Assembly (NCBI RefSeq): GCF_000143415.4
Contig: NW_003314297.1
Span: 1,356,461 to 1,420,460, forward strand
Source of the DNA: Selaginella moellendorffii
Taxonomy: Eukaryota > Streptophyta > Lycopodiopsida > Selaginellales > Selaginellaceae
Length of the DNA stretch: 64,000 nucleotides
Reading direction: 5' to 3'
Shown here: positions 45,573 through 56,717 of the stretch, piece after piece
Position numbering within the stretch: the stretch's first letter is position 1
Layout of the letters: each line of letters begins with the position of its first letter
Position numbers and translations under genes: made by a program
The notes under the pieces: model-generated
What the model was told of the DNA's origin: nothing
The model's database searches: none
What the model saw: the letters and a program-made list of their open reading frames with translations, nothing else

Positions 45573-47798
45573 CTACTCCCTAGTGTCTTTACATTCTCGA
45601 CTGCCACACTTGCACCTGAAAGCTTTGATGGGGTGGTTTTCGTCCGCAAAGTCGAGCTGATAGTCCTGTTTAAAAGAAGTTAAGATAGTTCTCTCCTTTT
45701 TTGTTTCTCACTCACCCATGTAAGTTCTTCCATGGCACTCACAGCGTGCTTGGTGAAGAGCGCAATCTAAAGATCAAGTCTGAGCAAAGAATCTCGAAGA
45801 GAAAACCGAAAAGAGATTGAAAAACTTACGTGGTAGAAGTGTCGATCGGGACACTCGATTTCGACAGGAATGTCGATGAGATTGGCATCTCCACACCTGG
45901 AGGAAACAACGTTGATACGAAAGATCGAGCGCTGGAAAGAAACGAGAGACGACAGTACCTGTGATTGATAAACCTGGCAACGTTTCCATAGTGTGTGCAG
46001 TCGAGGCACAAGAGGTGGTCGTCTTCCAGAATCCGCTCGGTGCAAACGTCGGAATCGAGATAGATTGGATAGAAATGCCTGGATTGCTTGAGAAAACGCT
46101 CCTCGTTCCTTTCGTCCAGCTCCGTGTTCGTGAGTATCTCCCCAATATACTCGCAGACGAACGCTCCCATGGGAAGATCTTCCGTGGTCCTCACTCCCCA
46201 TCCTTTTCCAGTTGGAGTCCAAAACACCTGCGAAGAACAACAAAGTTCACTTAGAACCGAAACAAAGTTCACGTAGAACCAAAACTGAAGGGTACCTCGA
46301 GCTTGTATCTCACTCCTTGCTGAACGATTCGATTCCCACAGAGCTTCTTGTGGCACGTACACTTGACCCAGCACTCCTTGATGAACCGGCGAACGATGTG
46401 TCCTCGGCATTTCTCGGTCGAGCCCCGCGCCACCTCCATGGGACACTCTTTCTCGCACGTAACTCTCCGGCACGCCTCGTCACCCTGGGTCTCCCGGACG
46501 GCCTGCCTCAAAAGCTCCTTTTTGACGCAGCCATCCTCGTTGTACGCAAACTCGCCGCCGGTCTCTCGCGCGCAGTGGCACGGCCACTTCTTCTTGAGGC
46601 AGTTCCCGAAGCAAGCCGTGCAGCAGTTGTCCTGCTCGATCTTGCACAGCCGGATTTCGATTTTGGCCTTCTCGTACGCGACGGCCACGGCGGTGTAGGT
46701 GAAGTCCTCCGGCAAACTCTCGTCGCCGCCTGGAGCTCGCACGAACGGTATCGGGACGGACTCCGCGCCCTTCGCGATGTCGTTCGGATCGTGCCTTTGC
46801 TTCTTTTTATATCGGACTGGAGCACAAGAGAAGAAGCTTCGTCTGTCAGTGCAAGTTCTCGAGTTTTGGTGTAAGAAAAACGACTCACCCGAGCTTTCTC
46901 CCGTGTTGATTACTTCCAAAGCTTGCGGGACGCTAGGAACTCCTGCGAAAACAGCGAAAGTTTTCATAGTGAAAAGGAAAAGACCATTTGGAACTTACCC
47001 AATGTCAAGTTTCTCGCGGCTGCTGAAACAAGCACGGAGCTGAGGAAACGAGAAACAGGAACGTATCCAAAGAAATTTACCTGGTGTATTCTTGCTGGAG
47101 GAGACTGGAAAACGAGTAGATCGGAATGTAGAGGAAATGAAAACGTAGACACAAACCTGTTTTTACCAACTTGCCGGAGCTTTTCGGCTCGGCCGATCTC
47201 GGCGAGTTTTTCTTGTCCGCTTCGCATTGCAGGCGCAATTTTTTCACGCATGCTACAGGATATAGTCATTAGTTCTAGAGAATGAAAAAGAACAAAGAAA
47301 AGACTAATGGAAAGTTTACCTGAAACGTGCTTGTTACTCTTCTCCAACGCTTCGTTATTCCTTCCCAACGGAATGAGAAACTCGTCAAGGCCTTTCCTCT
47401 TGACGCTGGGAGACGAGCTCGGACCAGCTGCGGATCGATATAGATCCAAAACGAAATTGAAAACGAAGGAAAGATATGAGATGAAATTACCAGTTTCCAC
47501 AACTGCATTGCCTCCTGGATCAAAAACTAGATAAGAAACGAAGGAAGATCGAAGAAGAAACGAGAATACCATCATCCACAAGCTCCATCACAAGAACTTC
47601 GAAGTTGTTCTCCTCAATGTGAGTCCAGCTCCCCTCGTAGACCTGGAAATCCACCGATGACCGCGAAAAGAATCCAAAAAAGAAGGATCTCACTCGCAGC
47701 AGCCTCCCAAGCACATCGAGCACCAGGCTTCTCTCAAAACCCAGCTCGGCCATTTTGCTACAGGCAGCGTCTTTTTTCTCCTCCATCGCTAAACCCAT
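45573..47798 (-). CDS. SUVR: SUVR-type histone H3K9 methyltransferase
   Basis: Chromatin protein of the SUVR1/2/4 group. The N-terminal WIYLD domain (KMAELGFERSLVLDVLGRLL, YEGSWTHIEENNFEVLVMEL) is a plant hallmark and binds ubiquitin in SUVR4. After a basic linker come the pre-SET Cys cluster (IEQDNCCTACFGNCLKKKWP ... ECPMEVARGSTEKCRGHIV), SET (FWTPTGKGWGVRTTEDLPMG, HYGNVARFINHR, YQLDFADE) and the post-SET C-K-C-G-S-x-x-C. Exons: 47694-47798, 47570-47642, 47491-47514, 47320-47427, 47167-47252, a small exon ending at 47081, 46999-47022, 46889-46942, 46296-46816, 45959-46227, 45830-45896, 45716-45766, 45573-45665. The small exon's acceptor is uncertain; frame demands length 1 mod 3 (for example 47081-47090), giving about 494 residues, very close to SUVR4. 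Its ATG is 18 bp from the EIF1AD ATG. Confidence 0.92.
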
Positions 47799-47816
47799 TT
47801 TAGGGTTTGAGTGAGG

Positions 47817-48498
47817 ATGAGCGGCCGGCGCAGGGGAATGCGGCAGGCGCTGGATTCGGGGAGCTGCGTCGATCCTCGCGCGAGCGGCTTGTCAATCATG
47901 CGCGTTGTGGCGCTGCGCGGATCTAATCTCGTGGAGGTACTTTGGAATCTAAGGTGCGCTCTCGATTTGCTCACTAATGCTACAGTAGGTTGAAGATGAG
48001 AAGCTCGAGAGGACGCTGTGCTTGCTTCCTGCCAAGTTCAGCAAATCTCTGTGGATTAAACGAGGTAAGCTTTGGAGGATCCAGACCGGCATTTTGATTC
48101 TTTGCTTGTTCTCTAGGGAACTACGTTTTAGTGGAGGAATCAGATCGCCAAAAGCTGCTCGACGCAAATGCCAAAGTGACAGGAATAATCTCGCAGGTTC
48201 TTTACAGGGATCACGTCAAAGAACTCCAAAAGACCGGGTGCTGGTAAGTGATTCGATCAAAGTTGCCAGGATGTCTCGCTCAAAAGCCAATTTTTTTTCC
48301 AGGCCTAAAGGCTTTCAGCTCACTGAACCAAAGGGTTGTTCTCAGCCAGCTTCGACCAACAAGGACCTGCAAGTAGAACCAGCTTCCGGAAATTCTAGTG
48401 ATGAAGAGGATGATTTGCCAGCTCTGGAGCAGAACACAAACCGATCCAGAGGCGGGACCTTGTACTTGTCATCTTCGGAAAGTGACGAAGACTTGTGA
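47817..48498 (+). CDS. EIF1AD: EIF1AD-like eIF1A-domain protein
   Basis: Four exons (47817-47936, 47989-48064, 48117-48243, 48303-48498) give 172 residues. The OB-fold eIF1A-like domain is clear: IMRVVALRGSNLVEV, CLLPAKFSKSLWIKRGNYVL and GIISQVLYRDHVKELQKTG, matching animal EIF1AD, a nuclear/small-subunit maturation factor, rather than eIF1A itself. The C-terminus is acidic (NSSDEEDDLPALE, SSSESDEDL) as in the family. The start codon is only 18 bp from the oppositely oriented SUVR start codon. No defects seen. Confidence 0.92.
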
Positions 48499-49356
48499 CA
48501 AAGATCTTCCTCGGTACTTGAAGTTCCTCACCAAAGTTCACTTTTTTCTCTGTAGAATTCACTCGTTTCACTTTTAGGACAGAGGAACTCTGGAGAGCGA
48601 TCAAGGATTTTGTTCGAGACTCGGCTCCCGGTAAGTTTTTTTTACTTCGATCAATCAATCGCTTCGAGAGCTGTTTGGACCAAGGCCTAGTGATTATCAG
48701 AAAGAACGGAGATAAGATGGAGTCGACTTGTCGAAGCTCGCAGCAGCGGTAAAAACTCTGTTGTGGCTCCAAGTCAATTCCGCGCGACAAAAAACAAGAG
48801 AAGAGTGAAAAAACTCAGCTAAACGTATGACAATGAAGGCCTCCAAACAGACTCGAAGCATATCCCGCGCTAGATCCTCTGAGCTGAGCTGACTTACACT
48901 CACCCCTCTGATGTATAACAGCCCAGCAATTAAGCTAATTTAAAGGCGGACGAGGAGTCTTTCGAGCGTGCGTTAAATGCATCGTGTTTATATATTGTAT
49001 TCTTCTCACTAGTTTTTTTTTGTTTTTCCTCTGTGACCATCCATCGATCCAAAGGAAAAAAACAACTTTGCGCTTCCAAAGTCTTCCAATTTCTCTGTGA
49101 AGTTCCAGAGCCGATTTTAATGGCGCTTCTCAGAAGTTGGTAGCCAGATGAAGTCCAGCCAGGGAGAGAGAAGAATCTGCCGCGAATCTCCGCGCGAAAA
49201 CTCCGTATAAATACTTGGGCCATGCCTTCGTCTTGTTCTCAGATTGGAGCTTCTTTCTGGCGCCGAGCGTAAGCGCACTTCGCTTTGTTTGATCGAGAGG
49301 TGTGCTTATTGCTTTGCGCTTGTTTCCTTGTTGCTAGATCGATCGGCCCCGGCGCG
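48499..49356. other. Intergenic and extensin-like promoter
   Basis: 858 bp. A TATA-like tataaata at 49205-49212 lies about 145 bp upstream of the extensin-like ATG, suitable for its promoter. Nothing else recognised. Confidence 0.45.
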
Positions 49357-50572
49357 ATGGCTTCCAATGCAGCAGCGGGATTGCTCGTCCTCTTGGTGGC
49401 GCTCATCGCTTCGATCGCCAATGCTGATGGTAAGGAAGAACCATCGTCCTTTTTTGTTTCATCTTTGCGAGATTTCCTTTGATCGGTGACTTCGATCAGG
49501 TGGTCGCAAGCTAATGAAGAGCCAGGTGGAGCAGTACTACGACACTCCATCCCCGGTTTATCCCTCGCCATCCCCGGTTTATCAAAGCCCCAGTCCGGTA
49601 TACAAGTCTCCTCCATCCCCAGTTTATTCATCGCCTTCTCCAGTCTACAGTCCACCACCATCTCCAGTTTATTCTTCTCCTTCTCCAGTCTACAGCCCGC
49701 CACCATCTCCAGTTTATTCCTCACCATCTCCAGTTTATCACAGTCCCCCTCCTGTTTATTCCTCGCCATCTCCAGTTTATCACAGCCCCCCACCATCTCC
49801 AGTTTATTCATCGCCATCCCCGGTTTACAAGCCCTCTCCATCTCCATCCCCGGTTTACAAGCCATCTCCATCTCCATCCCCAGTTTACAAGCCATCTCCA
49901 TCTCCAGTTTATCACAGCCCTCCTCCGGTCTACTCCTCGCCATCCCCGGTTTATAAGCCATCGCCTTCCCCAGTTTACCACAGTCCACCTCCAGTCTATT
50001 CCTCTCCATCACCCGTGTATCACAGCCCACCTCCGGTTTACTCGTCTCCATCGCCTGTGTATCACAGCCCACCTCCGGTTTACACTTCTCCATCTCCGGT
50101 TTATCACAGCCCATCTCCAGTTTACGCTTCTCCATCTCCTGTATATCACAGTCCCTCTCCAGTGTATCAATCACCATCGCCAGTATACTCCTCGCCATCT
50201 CCAGTTTACAAGTCGCCACCATCCCCAGTATATTCTTCTCCATCCCCGGTTTACAGGTCGCCACCCTCGCCTGTATATTCATCTCCATCCCCAGTTTACA
50301 GGTCGCCACCTTCTCCGGTGTACTCGTCTCCGGCGCCAGTTTACAGATCGCCACCATCGCCGGTATATTCGTCCCCGTCTCCGGTCTATTCGCCGCCACC
50401 ATCGCCAGTTTATTCACCACCACCATCGCCGGTATACTCATCGCCATCGCCAGTCTACAAATCGTCACCGCCTCCGGTGTACTCGTCACCGTCGCCAGTG
50501 TACAAGCCCCCGACGCCGCCGCCGGTTTATTCGTCTCCATCGCCGGTTTATTCTTCGCCACCTCCCTACTGA
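49357..50572 (+). CDS. Extensin-like hydroxyproline-rich cell wall protein
   Basis: Two exons: 49357-49429 encodes a signal peptide (MASNAAAGLLVLLVALIASI then ANAD), and 49500-50572 encodes the repeat region; total 381 residues. After a short mature N-terminus (GGRKLMKSQVEQYYDTP), the protein is almost entirely repeats of SPSPVY, SPPPVY and SPPSPVY to the C-terminal SSPPPY. Prolines would be hydroxylated and O-glycosylated in the secretory pathway, and the regularly spaced VY tyrosines can cross-link in the wall. The unit differs from the classic angiosperm SPPPP extensin block by having short SPSP spacing. The GC-rich, Pro-heavy repeat is biased and probably expands and contracts by slippage. 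Confidence 0.93.
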
Positions 50573-51111
50573 AGGATGCTTAGAATGTAAAGTTTCCATT
50601 CTCTGAAATTTCAATGAGCATTGTTTTCGGAAATATTGGTTTCCATTCTCCTAGAACAGTATGGGTTAACGTTTGAGCCGGAGAGGTTTTTCTTCGGCGA
50701 TGAGAGATCTTTCGCTTCAATTTAAGCTCTTCGCGTATGGTTTCCTGGACTCCGCGGATCGAGCAGAACAGCACCACCTTCATTCTTCTTTTTAGCTCTG
50801 GAGTTTCTCCAGCTAGATCTAAGTTCAATCCTACAGAAACTACTCTCCATCAACATATGCCGCACCTCCGCGCAGGATGATTTCACATATGATGTCAAAA
50901 CGGCCGCGGGTATTTAATCGACAATCGCAAAGACGGTGCTAGATCTGAAATTTAAAACAATGTGCGAAATCAGCTACTGAGAATCTTTAGCATAGCGGTA
51001 TATTCGCTTGAACCATAGACCCGCCGCATGGTTTTGAGCGAGGCATGCTGGCTCTCGGCGTCGATGGTATGTTCGATCCAAGGCTTCTTCGTTTCCTGCC
51101 CTGCATGAATC
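50573..51111. other. Intergenic, no gene seen
   Basis: 3' flank of the extensin-like gene and the region leading to the SET pseudogene. Only short frames without similarity. Confidence 0.5.
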
Positions 51112-52872
51112 CTCTAGAAAATTGTCAGCACTGCTTCGACAAATCTCGGCTCTTGGCACTCCACCAGGCCGGGAAAGCTCTGGCCGCCCTGTTCTAACCT
51201 CGACATTCGCTGGGAAGGGCAATCGAAAGAAGAAAGCTTCTTTCCCGGATCACTCCCAGCTCCGGCGCATTCTACTGCGCGATCTAGAGGATCACGGCCG
51301 AGTGATCTGTGGCACGCTCCATTCCGCGTCAGGGGCGTGATGACCGTGCTCGAATCGGAGGAATGCGAGAGCTTGGCGCTGAGGGTTGCCATCTACGACG
51401 AAGATCCGGCATGGCGCAGGAAATATGCCTCTGGGAAGAAAGGGGCCGTACTTCAAGCGCGGCGCCGACGGTGTTCTCTTCGTTCGCGTCGACAATCCCA
51501 GGTCCATTCAAGAGATCTCGAGCTTTGCTTGCGGTGACGATGATGCCCCCGCGAGTGACAGCGCTTCTTCTCCGCCAGGGAAGGACTACCCCGCCGCCAA
51601 CTCTCTCAAGACCGAAGGGAATCACTTCTTCGGCCTCAAGAACTGGAACAAGGCCATCGATCTTTACTCCCAGTGCGTGAAGAGGTGTGAGGCAGCGCTG
51701 GCGCGAGGATCCATCGCTGGCGACGCGGAGAACGCCCTCAAGGTAGAAGTTTTGCTGCCGGCGCTCTCCAATCGTGCCGAGGCTTTCCTGAAGCTCGAGG
51801 ACTTCGAGCACGCTCTGGTGGATTCAAACAAAGCGCGATGGTGGGCATATGAAGAGCACGCATCGCAAGGCGCAGGCACTGGAAGGCTTGCAAGAGTTTG
51901 AGAAGGCTGTGAGAAGGCGCTCGAGCTCTCTCCCTGGTCGTCGGCCGACCTCGCTCCATGCTTCGTGCATGCAAGGCTTGCGACCAGCAGAGCAAGACTG
52001 GGGAGTTCGAGATCGATGGTTTTTTCCAGAAGAAAGATCCGGCACCGAAATGCAGCGATTTCGTTGGGCCCGTGGACCTGATCGCTGCGGATGTCGACGA
52101 CAGTGGACGTGGTGTTGGGCTTTTTGCGACCAAGGACGTGAAAGTTGGCGAGCTTCTGGTCGTGAGCAACGCTCTTGCTACTGGGTACTACGGCACTCTT
52201 GCGTGAGCAACGTTTCTCTGGTTCAAGTTGGAGACGCCATGTTTGCTCACGCCGCTCGGGACATCAAGGCCGGGGAGGAGCTCTTTCTCAGCTCCTTCAA
52301 CACCTTGCAGCCTCTCGGGCGTCGGCAGGCCTTTGCAAGCGGCCTGGGATTCGCGTGCCGCTGCAAGCGGTGCCTGTTCGACAGCTCTCTCGAGATGCTT
52401 CTTCGGGACGTGGAGGATCGTTTCGAGGACGTTGTTCCTATGATCTAGGTCTGTTCAATCAGGACTGCTGCTGGAGATTTCACTCTGGCGCTGGAGAAGA
52501 AGCTCCAGCTGGTCGATGCTGATGAAGAGAAGTGCTGGCTGCGAGCTTCTTACACGCTTTCGTACCTCACTGCGGCTGTCAACTTGGAGCTCCTGGTGAA
52601 CTCTCCCGAGAGGATTTGCAGTGGCGAGGAGCTGCTGAAGTTCATCGAGACGACTTGCCCCGGCCACTCCGTGATGCTGGAATTCATGGCGAAGAAGGTT
52701 GGAACGATGATGTTTGGGAGGGGCGTAAAGCAAGGGCGGGCTTCTGGATAAGGAGCTTGTGATGCGAGTTCACAGGGCGGCTTTTGGTAGCAGGAAGTGC
52801 GATCTCAAGGGCGTGCTGAAGATCTGGTACAACCAGTGTGAGATGGTACGTTCGTTTCTAAGTTTTCACTTC
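51112..52872 (+). pseudogene. TPR-SET domain protein, multiply frameshifted
   Basis: The locus resembles plant TPR plus SET (SMYD-like) methyltransferases but switches frame repeatedly without plausible introns. Pieces in order: a possible MYND-like start region near 51117; VMTVLESEECESLALRVAIY (51339 on); TPRs in another frame (NSLKTEGNHFFGLKNWNKAI, ALSNRAEAFLKLEDFEHALV); then KAQALEGLQEFEKAV in a third; then LIAADVDDSGRGVGLFATKD (SET start, 52079 on); then, one frame over, SNVSLVQVGDAMFAHAARDI, AGEELFLSSFN and the post-SET CRCKRC; finally NLELLVNSPERICSGEELLK and RVHRAAFGSRKCDLKG. The SET core motifs survive in pieces, so decay is fairly recent, but no full-length product is possible. Confidence 0.8.
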
Positions 52873-53144
52873 GCTCTCATGTAACCAGTTTGTGTTGCAG
52901 ACTCCAAGCACTTTCGTTTGAAAGTTTCGTGACAACGAGTTCGTTCGATCTTATATGGTGTGGAATTTGGATTTCTAACTAAGGATTTTTTATTTACTCT
53001 TCTCTTTGCAGATCCAAGCACTCTTCGTGTTTTTTGTCTTCGATCTTATGCTTTCAATGTAAAGATATATCTATTTTGTCATGGTGTGATTCAATCTATG
53101 GTGAGTGAGCTTGTTTGGGAGAGGTGTGAAGCATGCCAACGGAT

Positions 53145-53283
53145 GCAAAGGCGGGCTCCTTGACAAGGAGTTTGTGATATGAGGTCAAAAGGCGGCTTTT
53201 GGTAGCAGGCCGATCTCAAGGATGTGGTGAAGATCTGGTACAACCAGTGGGATGGTACGTTCGTTCCTATGTTTTCACTTCGT
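53145..53283 (+). repeat. Duplicate of the SET gene 3' end
   Basis: Repeats 52731-52872 with substitutions and small deletions: shared blocks include ggcggcttttggtagcagg, gaagatctggtacaaccagt and gatggtacgttcgtt. A third, shorter relative sits at 60764-60880. Confidence 0.85.
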
Positions 53284-53335
53284 TTTTTCGTTTGTTTTTT
53301 GAAAGTTACTTTATTGGTTCCTCGCCAATGGGCTT

Positions 53336-53727
53336 GTCGCGATGTGGCAAATCAGAACGAGGAAATGCTGGTGGTCGGGAGTTTGACGATTGCTCGCTAC
53401 AGAGGGCAAGCTCAGGAAAATATGGGGAATTTCTTAACGCGGCGTGCTGGCAAGAACAAGGATTTGCGGTATTTCTCCTTCCTGTTTCTCAGGGTGAGGT
53501 TGAGCTCCGGGCGGAAGAGTCTAGCCCGACGACGCGATTGAGGAAGCGAAGAATCCGTCCAGGAGATGCAAGGAAGACTGCGAGTGACAAGGACGCGCCG
53601 GATGAGGGAGGAAACAGCTATGCCGCGATCAACGAAGCCAAGGAGGAGCTCAAGGACAACTGACCATCTCGAATGCCAGCGATGTGGAAAAATCTCGAGA
53701 AGGGATCTAAGGAAGCGAGTGAGTTAT
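53336..53727 (+). pseudogene. Decayed copy of the LEA-like gene
   Basis: Nearly colinear with the intact gene at 61011-61731 but frameshifted. It keeps TIARYRGQAQENMGNFL (in one frame) and YAAINEAKEELKDN (in another). The middle is shortened, and a premature stop (aactga at 53660) replaces the normal continuation KYDAARDHF. No ATG equivalent remains at the expected place. Confidence 0.85.
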
Positions 53728-53730
53728 AAT

Positions 53731-53758
53731 CATTTGAACCTTCGACCTTGTGGTTAGC
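53731..53758 (-). pseudogene. tRNA-Asn relic
   Basis: Minus strand reads ctaaccacaaggtcgaaggt then tcaaatg, matching the anticodon-arm to T-arm part of the intact tRNA-Asn at 61802-61874 (ttaaccacaaggtcagaggt, tcgaatc). The rest is lost. Its position directly after the LEA-like copy mirrors the intact locus. Confidence 0.75.
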
Positions 53759-56717
53759 TAAGTTATTGATAAAGGTTCCGCTCCTCTGTGTCATGGTCTT
53801 GGCATCGTTTCCTGGAGGGTCTTGTGCTCCGTTGCTCCTGGAGTTCGTTGATGATGAAGACTTCCATGATTTGTGCTCGTGCGTTTGTCGTCGGCAATCC
53901 ATGTTGGTGAGGTACCGCTAGCGGTGTTGCAAGTCCAGGGGCGGCTAGTAGTTGGGTGTTCCAGTCAGTGCAGAGGTGCATACTTCATGGAACTTTGGTT
54001 GGTTGTGCCTAATTCGAGTGGCTCCCTGTTCCGTATCATGCAATTGTTCTCTTGTTGTGCCATACATCTCGTCCGGGTTGATCTCCTGTGTATAAGTGGT
54101 ACTTGGTTTTGGCTTTCCTGTTGTTGATCCACTCGATCAAGGTTGTGTCTAAAGGTCAGTGTTTTCCTTGAAGCTCTTGAGCAAGTGGTCGAGATTGTGT
54201 CCAAATCTGGTCATCCATCTGACTACGTCGTGCCACCCTCCTGTCCCGTGTTGTTGATCCAGTTGTTTGGAGTCCTCAATGGCAAGTCCGCAAGCTTTCC
54301 TCCTCGTAGGAACCAGTTCTTCTGCACACCAACACACTCTGCTGCGTCTTTCAGACTCGATTCACGCTGGGTCTGCTGTGAGCGCCGGGAAACCGGCACA
54401 CGCACCCCCACCCCCTCGCTGGGTGTCCAAACAGTGAAGATAGAGGATAGTTCGGCTCCATGCCGTGGTCTCTATGGGCAAAAGGCCAGCTTTGGTCCCC
54501 ACCGTAAAGCACCACTGTTGTGCGGTAGTATACCTTTTTGGCTTCCCGGCAAGTGGTGACAGTTCTAGTGTAGAGCTTGTTCCACTGCCCTTCGTGCTGC
54601 CTAGCTAGGGAAATTGTCCATCAAATGTAATTCCATGCTTCTTTCCTGCGTTTTGCATAAAGCAACTTACATTGGTAATAACAGTGAGATTTTGCCATTG
54701 CAAGATACATTAGAGCATCAACAATATTTTGATAGTTTTAGGATTTCTCCCCCTAACTTTAGAAAAAAATTCTTCACAGTGTTGACATAACGAAGAGATA
54801 AATTGAGAAAAATACATGTATTCTATTGATGCAGAATAAACTTTCATGATAATCTATTGTAATGTATTTGCAAGACCAAGCCAATATGATATCTCACTGA
54901 GATCAGTTCATCCATATAGATAATAATGATTGAAATTGTAGCAAACATAAATATTCTTTGTCCTTATGAATCCAGGAAATTTATTAATTGTGGGAAAGAA
55001 ACCTTCATCAAATATCACACAAGAAGTGGAGTTAAAATATGTATAATTATAAGTGGGAGAGATGATATTTCAATAGCATTGTACTTATTGAACAAGATTA
55101 TGAAGGGTTGTTAATGCAAATGCATGTATAAGTTTTACAAAATCTTAATGAACATACCTAATTTGATCTATTTTAACATATTTAGCTCTGCACTAAATAA
55201 AAAACTTTAGAAATGAATACTATATTGCATAATTGACATAATTGCTAAAAAGTATTGTCATAATTATCAATATATCCAAAAGTGTATTTTGCATAAGTGG
55301 TGGTGCTCAATTATAATGTTGTACCTTGAAGATATATTGGAAACTTACATAGATATTGAACATCATCCTAAGAATTATAGATGGCAATCACTATAAAATG
55401 ATTAACTAATAGTACATATCATCTCTAAAATTCTTACAAAAATAATTCCACCAAAACTTAAATATTAGTAATAAAAGCAAAGAGTTACACCACATGTCAT
55501 GAATGTATTTTAATTGTTTAGTTGTAATGGCATAACATATGTAATTGCACTAATTATTGCTCTAGAATAGAAAGAAGAGGAGGCCACTATAAAAGAGTAT
55601 GTTACTTTATTATAAAGATGAGAAAAAAGAAGCAAAAAGAAAAAAAAGCAAAAGAGATCAAAGGCTAAATCTAAATTAAAAATAGAAATCGAAGCACACC
55701 TCAAGGACAATCATATTTTTCTTTAAATATAAGTGTATAAAATATAAAAATGTGCAATTTTGATTAACCCAAAAAAAACCTTAATTTATAAATGGTTCAA
55801 ATTAAAACCTTAAAAAAACTATAAAAAATTGTAGACCACATATTTCAAGTTTGAGTGTGTTAAATGCACCAATTCTAACATCTCGTCAAGTTGAAGCATA
55901 CAGCATTTAGAAAGAATACTTGTGATTCCAGTGATTGGGTGAGTTTAACTTATTTTCTTCTTTTATGTGTTGCTTTTGGAATTTCCTCATCACTAGAATG
56001 TTCTCCTTAGCAGCAAGGAACCTGAATGCGGTGGGAGCACTGCAATCTTATTAAAAAACAGCATTTCTAAAGTTTTAGTCTAATGCTTCATAGTCATGTA
56101 AACAATATATAATGAATACTTCAGTACCATTTGAATAGGCTCAACATTTGGCAGTAAGTCTACTGCAAATAAATTGGATCCATCCCCTTAGAACACTTAA
56201 AAAACTGATTACGACCGTTCTGGGTACGACCCCCAAACCATGTCACCCTTTGAATTGATCAGTCCGTTGAGCTGTACTGTGGGAAACTGAAACACGCAAG
56301 TTGTTCCAGCCATCCAAACTCATCTTCGCATTTGCTCACATATAAACATAATTCAAATGCAATTTGTTGGAAGGTCAAGGTTGTAATGTCAACAAAAACA
56401 TATTTTATGGAGTTAGAGTACGTATCCACATGGTTGTGGTTGACAATAAAGATTTAATGCCCATAAAATTGATCTATGAAAGATGTGTTGTATGACACCT
56501 TGAGCACGGTTTTCCATCGGGCTCCTCCCAAAGTCACATATTCTGATTTTAGAAGGCCTCAAAAAATCTTGAATCGCTTGCGTGAGGGGTCAGATGGATT
56601 CCGAACATCCTGTCAATCATCTCGCCACTCTCGTCCACGGGTCTGACCGCCCTCGCCTCAGGAGCGAATGATCAGGTGAGACGCCTAGAGATAGATCTTA
56701 GGCCACGAGCAAGAATC
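53759..56717. other. Gene-free region, mostly AT-rich
   Basis: 53759-54640 is of normal GC but without a recognisable gene. From about 54640 to 56300 composition is strongly AT-rich with many short frames and poly-A runs, like the 20-25 kb island; I could not identify a transposon family in it. 56300-56717 leads into the NLR and probably holds its promoter and 5' UTR. Confidence 0.6.

Noticed and set aside
49239-50561. 440-codon minus-strand frame with MEMACKPGMEM-like repeats
   Set aside because: Antisense of the extensin repeat; the periodicity is inherited from the SPSPVY units.
51112-52872. Introns explaining the SET gene frame changes
   Set aside because: The frame changes fall inside conserved motifs with no missing or extra sequence, so splicing cannot account for them.
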